A program made the translations under genes and the position numbers. A stretch of DNA of 23,841 nucleotides from Deferribacteraceae bacterium (GTDB lineage: Bacteria; Chrysiogenota; Deferribacteres; Deferribacterales; JAISNW01), in NCBI GenBank assembly GCA_031278965.1, contig JAITJJ010000170.1:1-23841 (forward strand), read 5' to 3'. Positions 16,256 to 23,071 of this stretch are shown one piece after another. The notes below the pieces were generated by a model. The model had not been told where the DNA came from and did not search any database. It saw only the letters and a list, made by a program, of their open reading frames with translations. Every line of letters starts with the position of its first letter. Position 1 is the first letter of the stretch.

Positions 16256-16956
16256 TTGAAGGGGAGCCGGCGGTTATCTACCGGCTCTGCCCGTATTCCG
16301 ATTCTTCTGCAGTGGCATCTGCTGTGAGTAGCAACCACGGCAAGATAAAGCTCTTCATAAAAAACGCCTTCGGCAAAAAGGGCGCTCCAGTCTGCCTTAT
16401 ACCGGGCTCTCTCTCATTTTCCCTCAAATCAGGCGGCCTCTCCCACTTCCGCTCTTTTTCCCACAATCCAGACTACTACCACTATATAAATAACCCCGAT
16501 ATTGCGGTTCGCCTAAACCTCTGTTTTGACTTCTTTGATCAGCTCTTTCCCCTTGGGGAGTTCTCCGCCGCATTTTGGAAGTTAATATTAAAATTCACTT
16601 CGGAAAATTGCCGTGAAATCTCTCTATATGCAATTTACAGGCTCCTAAAAGACGCCGGTTTCTGGTTTTATCACTCATGCGCCTGCGGAAAGATGGAGGG
16701 AGCGCTTACTCTCCACAGAGAGGGGATAATATGTGAAAGCTGCGCCCAAATCCGCAAGGGGTTTGCAATAGATAAAACGGCTGCCGCCTGCCTCCCCCTC
16801 TTTGCTGATACGGACGCTTACCGCGCGGCAAAGTTTTCCCCCTTTGAAGAGGAAGCGGTACTGAAACTGTTCGGCGCTCATATTGATGCGGTTTTGGAAA
16901 AAAAAGAAGCGGTAAAGAGCTTAAAAGTCTTTTCGTGTATGGCACTTTCCCTATAA
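16234..16956 (+). CDS. recO: DNA repair protein RecO
   Basis: RecO loads RecA with RecR during recombinational repair. The N-terminal region of this 240-residue protein fits the RecO OB fold (AVIYRLCPYSDSSAV then HGKIKLFIKNAFGKKG), followed by a helical middle. A zinc-finger-like Cys set C149/C151 and C167/C170 is present, but the first pair is CxC rather than the usual CxxC. The sequence is a divergent family member. The ATG at 16234 lies 22 bases inside mgtE with a poor ribosome binding site, so the exact start is uncertain. The stop is immediately followed by the ATG of a small membrane gene. Confidence 0.82.
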   Translation: MPYDSSLIEGEPAVIYRLCPYSDSSAVASAVSSNHGKIKLFIKNAFGKKGAPVCLIPGSLSFSLKSGGLSHFRSFSHNPDYYHYINNPDIAVRLNLCFDFFDQLFPLGEFSAAFWKLILKFTSENCREISLYAIYRLLKDAGFWFYHSCACGKMEGALTLHREGIICESCAQIRKGFAIDKTAAACLPLFADTDAYRAAKFSPFEEEAVLKLFGAHIDAVLEKKEAVKSLKVFSCMALSL

Positions 16957-17202
16957 ATGATCCCAATAGCCCTTTCCGCTTTCTGTTTTTTGACAAACAT
17001 CCCGCTGGGATATTGGAGAAAGAGGGTAAAAAAGTTTTCCCCCTCTTGGTTTATCGCCGTTCACGCCGCTGTTCCAATTATAATAGCAATCAGGGTGTTT
17101 TTTGGCGTGTCAAGTTGGTTCATTCCGCTGTTTGTGGTATTTGCGGCTGCAGGGCAGCTGGTTGGGGGGAGGATAACGCCGTTTGCCCGCGCTCCGCGGT
17201 AA
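16957..17202 (+). CDS. Small conserved-type membrane protein, 81 residues
   Basis: An 81-residue hydrophobic protein starting on the base after the recO stop (TAAATG). Membrane segments lie at about 3-18, 32-50 and 52-70, separated by a basic loop WRKRVKKFSPSW (20-31) and ending in a basic tail. The shape (leading FLTNIPLGYWR, then VVFAAAGQLVGGRI) is reminiscent of small uncharacterised membrane proteins I have seen in deltaproteobacterial-type genomes, but I cannot name a family. Strong coupling to recO supports it being a real gene. Function unknown. Confidence 0.7.
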   Translation: MIPIALSAFCFLTNIPLGYWRKRVKKFSPSWFIAVHAAVPIIIAIRVFFGVSSWFIPLFVVFAAAGQLVGGRITPFARAPR

Positions 17203-17219
17203 AATCCGGATAATAACGT

Positions 17220-17971
17220 TCAATACCCGCGCCCGTCTTTGCCTTTGTATTTCCTAAACAGAACCTCCTGCATCTGTTTGGTAGGAGCCAATTCGCATTC
17301 ATAGACTTCCCCATAAACATGGAGCAGCTTTTTCAAGCAAAAGTTCATATCCTCAATATCAAAGGCTTCAAGGTTAAGGGTTTTGCTGTCAAGCCAAGCG
17401 CAATACTCTTCATGAGATTCGCCTTTATCCTTTTTCAACGCTTTGGCAAGCTCCGCCAAACCGCAGGTTTCGCCGACATCCTCTATAATGCCGAAACCAG
17501 CGCCGTCAATCACTCGGGGGAGCACTGCGAGAGAAACTTCACGCTTTTCATATTCTTCAAGTTTCAGAGATACTTCCCAATTGTCGCCGTAATCATAGTT
17601 AAATGTCAGATGCCGGGCGGGTCTGGCAATTATATGGCTGAGGGTTATTTTGTCTGCTTCTTGAAAGGACACGCCTTCAGGTATGTAGATATCCTCGTTG
17701 TCCAATTCGCAGCGGATTTCTTTTGGAAAATTCTTGAAGTCGTCATGCTCCATTAGGGATTCAATTTTTTTTCTCGCTGAAGTATAAGCGCAGGTCGGCG
17801 AGGAATTCGTCGCGTCTATTTTCCGTGAAACAGAACAGGTGATATGCCTGCATTTCAAACATAATCATAAGCACATAGCCAAGTTCCGCTATGGTTTTTC
17901 CCCGTTTATCTCAAATCTGCGCCAAATTTTCGGTCTATAACTATTCAACTCCACATAGAAGCGGTAAACAT
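17220..17971 (-). pseudogene. pRiA4b ORF-3-like protein gene, frameshifted
   Basis: The downstream part (17765 to 17220) encodes the core of the plasmid pRiA4b ORF-3-like family, with FNYDYGDNWEVSLKLEEYE and IEDVGETCGLAELAKAL. The family's N-terminal half is present but in broken frames. YRFYVELNSYRPKIWRRF is read at 17966-17913 and hits TAG at 17889-17891. The continuation GKTIAELGYVLMIMFEMQAY then LFCFTENRRDEFLADL is in another frame, entered near a 5-base T run at 17895-17899 and ended by TGA just after an 8-base T run (17765-17772). Removing one base there and adding one at the first run restores a single frame. A third one-base gap near 17966-17969 would link ATG 17971. This is either a decayed gene or homopolymer sequencing error. 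Family function is unknown. Confidence 0.75.
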
Positions 17972-18054
17972 TATGCGCTGCCGCGACTTACCTCACAGTT
18001 TAATATTTTCAAGTGCTGTTTGGGAAGGGGCTTTTCATAATATATGTTTTCCGA

Positions 18055-18717
18055 CTATATAAGATCCAACAGTTTGTGGTTCTGACGCAGCCAATTCCGC
18101 TCTTTTTTGAAGTTCGGCATCACCGCGGCTACATGAGACCAGAAGTGCGCGCCGTGGTTCTTATAGACAATATGGGAGAGCTCATGAACCACCACATAGT
18201 CAATGACGGATTGCGGGCACATTACAAGCCGCCAGGCAAAGTTCAGGTTGTTTTTTGATCCGCACGAACCCCAGCGGCGCTTTGCCTCAGACAGCCTGGT
18301 GGATGCATATTTGACACCCATTAGGCGGGCGTAGTAATTCAGACGTTTGCGGATAATCTTCCCGCATTGCTCTCTCAGCCAGTCAACAAAGCCTTCAAGA
18401 GGCATTCTCTTCGGAACCCTTATGCAGGTTTGCTCTACAGTTACTTTCCTGACACTATCGCGCAAAACGGCGTAAGACTTTCCTAAGAACAGCAGACTCT
18501 GCCCATTCTCCAAAGTGAAAGGAGCTTGATTGGCTCTGTAATCCATAATTTGACGCTGCTTGTCAATAATCCAGCGCGCTTTCTCGCGGATAAAGGCGCT
18601 GATAGCCTCCTCACCTGCTTGCATAGGGGCGCGAACCACAAGCCCCGCTTCCCTGTTAATAGTTAGGGCTAGCGTTTTGCGCTTGGAACGCACTAGCTCA
18701 TATGGTATGTCATCCAT
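18055..18717 (-). CDS. YgjP/DUF45-family metallopeptidase-like protein
   Basis: The 220-residue protein has the family's landmarks: an N-terminal ELVRSKRKTLALTI strand region, RRWGSCGSKNNLNFAWRL, and the zinc motif HELSH followed by NHGAHFW and HVAAVMP near the C terminus. The YgjP/DUF45 (WLM-like) family is predicted to be a zinc-dependent protease; substrates are unknown. I place the start at ATG 18717 (MDDIPYELVRS), as relatives begin near there, with AGGAGGG about 12 bases upstream. ATG 18738 and TTG 18765 are in-frame alternatives that add 7 or 16 residues. The gene lies in the accessory-looking stretch between recO and ribE. Confidence 0.88.
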   Translation of the reverse strand: MDDIPYELVRSKRKTLALTINREAGLVVRAPMQAGEEAISAFIREKARWIIDKQRQIMDYRANQAPFTLENGQSLLFLGKSYAVLRDSVRKVTVEQTCIRVPKRMPLEGFVDWLREQCGKIIRKRLNYYARLMGVKYASTRLSEAKRRWGSCGSKNNLNFAWRLVMCPQSVIDYVVVHELSHIVYKNHGAHFWSHVAAVMPNFKKERNWLRQNHKLLDLI

Positions 18718-18789
18718 CGAAAATACTGCCCTCCTCATTCCAATGATTTTCCGAATGATACCCAAAGGATTGAATAACTTGCATAGTAA

Positions 18790-18852
18790 GCAGAGTATGC
18801 TATCTTTCCCTTTTGCGCAAGAGAATAAGAAGGAAAATTTGATATACTCTGC
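18790..18852. repeat. Interrupted inverted repeat GCAGAGTAT / ATACTCTGC
   Basis: Nine-base perfect arms at 18790-18798 and 18844-18852 are separated by 45 bases. The left arm also overlaps a smaller repeat, GCATA (18781-18785) with TATGC (18796-18800). It lies just upstream of the metallopeptidase gene on its promoter side and could be a regulatory site or a transcript hairpin. Confidence 0.35.
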
Positions 18853-18867
18853 CTTTTATCTTCATAG

Positions 18868-19138
18868 TTAAGGAGATTTAGATTTTCCCGACATTGCTAT
18901 GGGGTGCGCAAAGGAGAACCCGAGGATAAAAATAGGATTACCTTTGACAAAAGTATAAACATAGTATATGCCTGTGGAGAGGGTTATGAAAACAATAGTC
19001 AAAAAATGAGGCAATAGCCTGGGAATAATACTTGGCGCAATAAACGACAAAAATATTCATAGCGGGATAGAAATAGGAGCTCCTATCATAAATGAAGTAT
19101 GACAAATGAATAACCGGTGAACATATGATAAGCAACAT
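18868..19138 (-). pseudogene. Possible broken small membrane protein gene
   Basis: Two overlapping minus-strand frames both read as hydrophobic segments. The first starts at ATG 19138 (LLIICSPVIHLSYFIYD) and degenerates after MNIF. The second, one base shifted, reads SFIAPSIIPRLLPHFLTIVF and TGIYYVYTFVKG, ending at 18868. They join into a frame of about 89 residues if one base is dropped from the 5-base A run at 19049-19053. No ribosome binding site or known family is apparent, so this may be chance in AT-rich DNA. Confidence 0.25.
19073..19086. repeat. Perfect 14-base palindrome ATAGGAGCTCCTAT
   Basis: The sequence is exactly self-complementary and has no loop, the form of a dimeric regulator's operator. 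It lies about 100 bases upstream of the 111-residue gene at 19187. Two TATGATAAGC direct repeats, 43 bases apart, follow between it and that gene. Confidence 0.35.
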
Positions 19139-19186
19139 TACGCATAATAATAACCTTGACCAAGCCTATGATAAGCGGGAGAATAA

Positions 19187-19522
19187 ATGAATCAGCTAGA
19201 TACCTTCATTCTATGTGAATATAAAACAGATCGCCTATGGGTTATTGTGCGTGCCGAAATTAAAAATGGATGTCTTGAAATATCAGGGCACGATTTAAGC
19301 GGCACTCCTAAGCAATATTTTGGTATGAGTGAATTTGAATATTGGTATAAATTTGACGAAGCTAATACTGAATGCCTTATAGCACTATTAGCAAAAGAAG
19401 GCGGCGATATAAAAAATCTGTTATACGAGAATTTCAGCGGACTTGAGGGGTGTGAAAAATTAATGGCTTTTTGTAACGCCAATGCAGTAGAATACAGATA
19501 TAGTTCCTGGCATACCGATTAG
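19187..19522 (+). CDS. Unrecognised 111-residue protein
   Basis: I do not recognise this protein. It is acidic, soluble in appearance and rich in aromatic residues (for example EFEYWYKFDE and VEYRYSSWHTD), with no signal peptide or membrane segment. A good ribosome binding site, GGGAG (19177-19181), lies five bases before the ATG, which supports a real gene. Composition is more AT-rich than the rib genes that follow. It stands alone between the accessory stretch and ribE. Small acidic singletons of this type include immunity or antitoxin-like proteins, but nothing here proves such a role. Confidence 0.65.
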   Translation: MNQLDTFILCEYKTDRLWVIVRAEIKNGCLEISGHDLSGTPKQYFGMSEFEYWYKFDEANTECLIALLAKEGGDIKNLLYENFSGLEGCEKLMAFCNANAVEYRYSSWHTD

Positions 19523-19611
19523 CAATTTGCCCAGGCAGCTTCCTGCCATTAGGAATACGCAGCGGAGGGTTTAATCTTGAATTCCGCAAATTGATATGAT
19601 ATATATAAAAG

Positions 19612-20229
19612 ATGTTTACGGGTATCATTGAAGAGCTTGGAGTTATTAAAAAGATTGCCTCAAACGGGAGCATATCAATTGGGGCAAACGTTGTAACAGA
19701 AGGATTGTTGCTTGGGGACTCTGTGGCGGTAAATGGGGTCTGCCTCACGGTAACAACCTTTTCTCCCGCACATTTTGAGGCGTTTATCTCCGCGGAAACC
19801 TTTCAGCGTAGTACATTTAAGATATTAAAGGCAGGTTCTAAGGTAAACCTTGAAAGGGCGCTTACTCTAAATTCCCGATTGGGCGGGCATATCGTTCAAG
19901 GGCATGTGGACGTGAGCGGGCGCGTAATATCTTTCACAAAGGACGGTACCCTTACGGTGTCCGCACCGCACTCCATACGCAAATACCTTGCGGAAAAAGG
20001 TTCTGTAACCATTGACGGGATAAGCCTTACGGTATCAACCCTCACGGAGGATTCCTTTTCAGTTGCGGTTATCCCCCACACAAGGGAAACTACAAACCTC
20101 TCGGCTGTTCGTGCTGGCGATCTTGTAAACATTGAGGTTGATATTATAGCCCGCTATGTTCAGCGTCTTATGACTTCTGAGGATAGCGGCAAACATATAT
20201 TGGAACTATTATCGGAGCTTAAAGTATGA
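19612..20229 (+). CDS. ribE: Riboflavin synthase, alpha subunit
   Basis: This 205-residue enzyme converts two molecules of 6,7-dimethyl-8-ribityllumazine into riboflavin and a pyrimidinedione. It starts MFTGIIEELG, the family signature, and contains two similar lumazine-binding domains (about 1-97 and 98-195), each with a VNGVCLTV or IDGISLTV segment. The symbol ribE is used for riboflavin synthase outside E. coli (ribC there). The ATG has no Shine-Dalgarno sequence; the preceding bases are AT-rich. The stop overlaps the ribBA start as ATGA. No FMN riboswitch is visible in the 89 bases upstream. Confidence 0.96.
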   Translation: MFTGIIEELGVIKKIASNGSISIGANVVTEGLLLGDSVAVNGVCLTVTTFSPAHFEAFISAETFQRSTFKILKAGSKVNLERALTLNSRLGGHIVQGHVDVSGRVISFTKDGTLTVSAPHSIRKYLAEKGSVTIDGISLTVSTLTEDSFSVAVIPHTRETTNLSAVRAGDLVNIEVDIIARYVQRLMTSEDSGKHILELLSELKV

Positions 20230-21452
20230 AAAATGTCCGTGCCGATGTTGAAGAAGCGATAGGGGAGATAGAGAAAGGAAAGATGGTCATCCTTGTGGAT
20301 GACGAGGATCGGGAGAATGAAGGAGACTTGACCATCGCCTCGGAGTTTGTTACACCAGAGGCGATAAATTTTATGGCAAAATATGCCCGCGGATTAATAT
20401 GCCTCACCCTCACCCCGGAAAGGTGCGATGAGCTTAAACTCCCCCTTATGATGCGCGATGATGCCAATAAGAGTCGTTTCGGCACCGCTTTCACCCTCTC
20501 CATTGAGGCAAAAGACGGGGTGACGACCGGCATATCCGCGGCGGATAGAGCCCAAACCGTGCGGGTGGCGATTGATCCCGCAAAGGGGGCGGATGATCTC
20601 GCTATCCCTGGGCACATATTCCCTTTGCGGGCAAGACCGGGCGGGGTTTTAATCCGGGCGGGGCAGACCGAAGGCTCTGTTGATCTGATGCGCCTTGCTG
20701 GGCTTAACCCGTCTGGAGTTATCTGCGAAATAATGAACGATGACGGCACTATGTCGCGTATGCCACAACTTGAGGTGTTTGCCGAAAAATTTGATCTTAA
20801 AATCATAACTATAGCTGATCTTATAGCCTACCGCCTAAAAAATGATCCGATAGCGGAGGAAGCCGCATCCGCGGCGCTCCCCACCTATGACGGGGAGTTC
20901 CGCATTATGGCTTTCCGCAGTATAGCCGATGATCAGGAAGCTATTGCTCTGGTAAAAGGGGATATTTCGGACGGGGATCCGGTTCTTGTGCGGGTTCACT
21001 CCTCCTGCCTCACCGGAGAGGTTTTCGGCTCAAAGCGGTGCGATTGCGGGGCACAGTTGCACTCAGCCATGCGTATGGTGGAAGAGGCGGGGAAGGGGGT
21101 GATCCTCTATCTGTCACAGGAAGGGCGCGGAATAGGGCTTGTAAATAAGATAAAAGCGTATAAACTTCAAGATGAAGGCTATGATACGGTTGAGGCAAAT
21201 AAAAAGCTCGGCTTTAAGGATGACTTGAGGGATTACGGTTTCGGCGCTCAGGTACTCGCCAAACTTGGGGTGAAAAAGATGCGCCTTTTAACGAACAACC
21301 CTGTTAAAATAAGCGCCCTGTCGGGCTACGGCCTTTCGGTAACGGAAAGCGTACCGCTGATCACAGGGATCACGCCGGACAACTTTACATATATGTTTAC
21401 CAAACAGGAAAAGATGGGGCATACATTAATGCTATCCAAAAACGGAGGGTGA
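20226..21452 (+). CDS. ribBA: Bifunctional DHBP synthase / GTP cyclohydrolase II
   Basis: A 408-residue fusion catalysing both entry steps of riboflavin synthesis. The N-terminal domain (about 1-203) makes 3,4-dihydroxy-2-butanone 4-phosphate from ribulose 5-phosphate and shows VDDEDRENEGDL (24-35) and GHIFPLRARPGGVL (129-142). The C-terminal domain (about 220-405) opens GTP and has the zinc ligands C261, C272 and C274 in HSSCLTGEVFGSKRCDCG, followed by YLSQEGRGIGL. Both active sites look intact, so the protein should be truly bifunctional. It is translationally coupled to ribE and followed by ribH after one base. Confidence 0.97.
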   Translation: MKNVRADVEEAIGEIEKGKMVILVDDEDRENEGDLTIASEFVTPEAINFMAKYARGLICLTLTPERCDELKLPLMMRDDANKSRFGTAFTLSIEAKDGVTTGISAADRAQTVRVAIDPAKGADDLAIPGHIFPLRARPGGVLIRAGQTEGSVDLMRLAGLNPSGVICEIMNDDGTMSRMPQLEVFAEKFDLKIITIADLIAYRLKNDPIAEEAASAALPTYDGEFRIMAFRSIADDQEAIALVKGDISDGDPVLVRVHSSCLTGEVFGSKRCDCGAQLHSAMRMVEEAGKGVILYLSQEGRGIGLVNKIKAYKLQDEGYDTVEANKKLGFKDDLRDYGFGAQVLAKLGVKKMRLLTNNPVKISALSGYGLSVTESVPLITGITPDNFTYMFTKQEKMGHTLMLSKNGG

Positions 21453-21453
21453 T

Positions 21454-21918
21454 ATGGGGTATAATATCATTGAAGGGAATTTTGAGGCAAAAAATAAAAA
21501 ATTTGCTATTGTTGCTTCAAGGTTTAACGATTTTATTACAAAGAGTCTGGTGGAAGGGGCTGTGGATATATTCACCCGCCACGGGGCGGCGCTTGCGGAT
21601 ATAACCGTATATAAGGTTCCGGGCGCCTTTGAAATACCGCTGGTCTGCAAAAGTGCGGCGCTTTCGGGGAAATATGATGCGGTGGTTGCGCTCGGCGCAG
21701 TTATCAGGGGGAATACCCCCCACTTTGATTTTGTGGCAAACGAGGTGTCAAAAGGGGTAGCGCTCGTCTCCCTTGAGGCAAACCTTCCGGTGATATTCGG
21801 GATTTTAACCACCGACAGTATTGAACAGGCTCTTGAGCGTGCCGGTACTAAGAATGGGAATAAAGGTGCGGACGCAGCCCTTTCCGCCATAGAGATGGTG
21901 AATCTGCTGGGCAGATAG
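21454..21918 (+). CDS. ribH: 6,7-dimethyl-8-ribityllumazine synthase
   Basis: RibH condenses the products of the two branches to make lumazine, the substrate of RibE. The 154-residue protein shows ASRFNDFITKSL (21-32), VPGAFEIPL (55-63) and GAVIRGNTPHFDFV (81-94), with the likely catalytic H90. A GGAGG ribosome binding site lies within the end of ribBA. Relatives assemble into pentamers or icosahedral capsids. ribD, needed for the deaminase and reductase steps, is not in the window. Confidence 0.97.
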   Translation: MGYNIIEGNFEAKNKKFAIVASRFNDFITKSLVEGAVDIFTRHGAALADITVYKVPGAFEIPLVCKSAALSGKYDAVVALGAVIRGNTPHFDFVANEVSKGVALVSLEANLPVIFGILTTDSIEQALERAGTKNGNKGADAALSAIEMVNLLGR

Positions 21919-21925
21919 TGACCGT

Positions 21926-22450
21926 ATGGAAGAAGTAAAACGCATCCCCCCAAAAAAGCCGCGTCATCACGCCGGGAATGAAGCTATCCGCACGGCAGCC
22001 CGCAAACTTGCGGTTCAGATGATGTATCAGTCTGAGATGACCGGAGAGCTCCCCCCTCAGGTGGTGGATAATTTTTTGATGATCTATGAATCGGAGACGG
22101 AGGTTGAGCCGGAGAAAGATAATGTATTCAGAGGGGGTGGCACACACTCAAAAGCCGGGTTTAGCTATGCAAAAAGGCTTTTTTTGGGCGCCTATGCAAA
22201 AAAAGACGCAAGCGATGAGGTTGTCGCCCGTTTGTTAAAAGATGATTGGAGCTTTGACAGGCTTAGCTGCACGGTAAAAAATATCTTCAGGCTTGCGCTT
22301 TATGAGCTTACGGAGACTAACACGCCGCATTATGCGGTTTTAACCGACTATGTGAATCTGGCATGCGCCTTTGATGATGAGAAAACGGCTGTTTTTGTAA
22401 ACGGCCTGCTTGAAAAGGTGCGTTTAAGTGTTCCCAATGCGGAGGGTTGA
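21926..22450 (+). CDS. nusB: Transcription antitermination factor NusB
   Basis: NusB binds boxA RNA with NusE (S10) to support rRNA transcription. The 174-residue protein has the helical family pattern: TAARKLAVQMMYQSEM near 23-38, FDRLSCTVKNIFRLALYEL (109-127) and AVFVNGLLEKVRLS near the end. It carries an N-terminal extension of about 20 basic residues and a longer than usual central loop around 60-80, making it larger than the common 140-150 residues. It starts eight bases after ribH with a weak ribosome binding site; the ribH-nusB pair is widespread. Confidence 0.92.
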   Translation: MEEVKRIPPKKPRHHAGNEAIRTAARKLAVQMMYQSEMTGELPPQVVDNFLMIYESETEVEPEKDNVFRGGGTHSKAGFSYAKRLFLGAYAKKDASDEVVARLLKDDWSFDRLSCTVKNIFRLALYELTETNTPHYAVLTDYVNLACAFDDEKTAVFVNGLLEKVRLSVPNAEG

Positions 22451-22452
22451 CA

Positions 22453-22839
22453 ATGCCTATAGTTAAGTATCAAAAGCGGATCGATGTGCCGCACATTGAT
22501 TATTATCCGCTCTTTGTAGATTATGACATGGAAACAGCACGTCCGCGGGGCGGCAGCACCTGTATTGATTTTTTCTCTGTGGGCAAGCTTGCAAAATTGG
22601 TGGATTCCTGCGGGAAGAGTGATATTCTCTATGTTCAGAAAGACAAAATACACCCTTCGGACGGTTTTTTCATTACGGATTTTTCCAAGATAAAAACCAA
22701 CCCCGTATGGTTTCGCCAAGTGTTGGACGGGATGGGCATAACTGAATTTTATATCGAAAATTCAAAGACCTTTCCGTTTAACGAGAGAGAGAAACTCTTT
22801 GAAAACTTTAAGGTCACGTTGGTTAACTTTGCTGAATAG
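22453..22839 (+). CDS. Uncharacterised 128-residue protein
   Basis: I do not recognise a family. The protein is soluble, mixed alpha/beta in appearance and rich in aromatic residues (IDVPHIDYYPLFVDYD), with a central DILYVQKDKIHPSDGFFITD stretch. GGAGGG (22441-22446) lies six bases before ATG 22453, so expression is well supported; an in-frame TTG at 22447 is too close to it. It follows nusB by two bases and overlaps the next reading frame, within the rib-nusB-mnmA run. Its place suggests a link to RNA or ribosome metabolism, but that is inference only. Confidence 0.7.
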   Translation: MPIVKYQKRIDVPHIDYYPLFVDYDMETARPRGGSTCIDFFSVGKLAKLVDSCGKSDILYVQKDKIHPSDGFFITDFSKIKTNPVWFRQVLDGMGITEFYIENSKTFPFNEREKLFENFKVTLVNFAE

Positions 22840-23071
22840 GTCGGCGGAGAGCATACTTGGCAAAGAGCTTCATTTTACCGTTAATAGCAGGGATATAGCG
22901 TTTATCAACGCCGTCCTTGATTCCTATGAAGGATTGGGGCTTATGCGCACTATTGACAGCAATGTCGGGCATATCGTTATTTATACCGCAATGCAGAATG
23001 AATTAATGAAGCTATTGGAGAGCTTATCAGAGGATGAAGGCATTAGTTGCCATGAGCGGAGGGGTGGATAG
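22799..23071 (+). CDS. DUF4911-like small protein
   Basis: The product, 90 residues if TTG 22799 is used, resembles the small DUF4911 family as I remember it: a strand (ELHFTVNSRD), a helix leading to AVLDSYEGLGLMRTID, then VIYTAMQNELMKLLESL. Function is unknown. The start is uncertain: TTG 22799 overlaps the previous gene by 41 bases, TTG 22829 by 11, and neither has a good ribosome binding site. The conserved part begins near residue 24 either way. Its 3' end overlaps mnmA by 38 bases, an unusually long overlap suggesting tight coupling. Confidence 0.6.
   Translation: MKTLRSRWLTLLNRSAESILGKELHFTVNSRDIAFINAVLDSYEGLGLMRTIDSNVGHIVIYTAMQNELMKLLESLSEDEGISCHERRGG

Larger units (their letters stand above)
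18718..19186. other. Gene-poor stretch with palindromes and short repeats
   Basis: About 470 bases without a gene I trust. It contains an interrupted inverted repeat (18790-18852), a perfect 14-base palindrome (19073-19086), two copies of TATGATAAGC (19124-19133 and 19167-19176) and a possible broken membrane-protein frame on the minus strand (19138-18868). Base composition is more AT-rich than the flanking operons. No RNA gene was recognised. Confidence 0.5.

Noticed and set aside
16935..17213. Alternative plus-strand frame overlapping the 81-residue membrane gene
   Set aside because: Its composition is irregular and it lacks a start signal, while the 16957 frame is directly coupled to recO and gives a coherent membrane protein.
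18766..19186. tRNA or other structured RNA in the gap before the 111-residue gene
   Set aside because: No cloverleaf or TTCGA-type T-loop signature was found; only palindromes and short repeats are present.
19523..19611. FMN riboswitch before ribE
   Set aside because: The space is short and none of the conserved RFN segments are present; only a 5-bp hairpin is seen.
20219..20806. Long minus-strand open frame opposite ribBA, 195 codons
   Set aside because: It lies entirely against a clearly conserved gene, is Ser/Arg/Pro-rich without motifs and has no translation signals; it is a shadow of codon bias.
21432..21953. Long minus-strand open frame opposite ribH, 173 codons
   Set aside because: Antisense to an intact conserved gene, with no family features.
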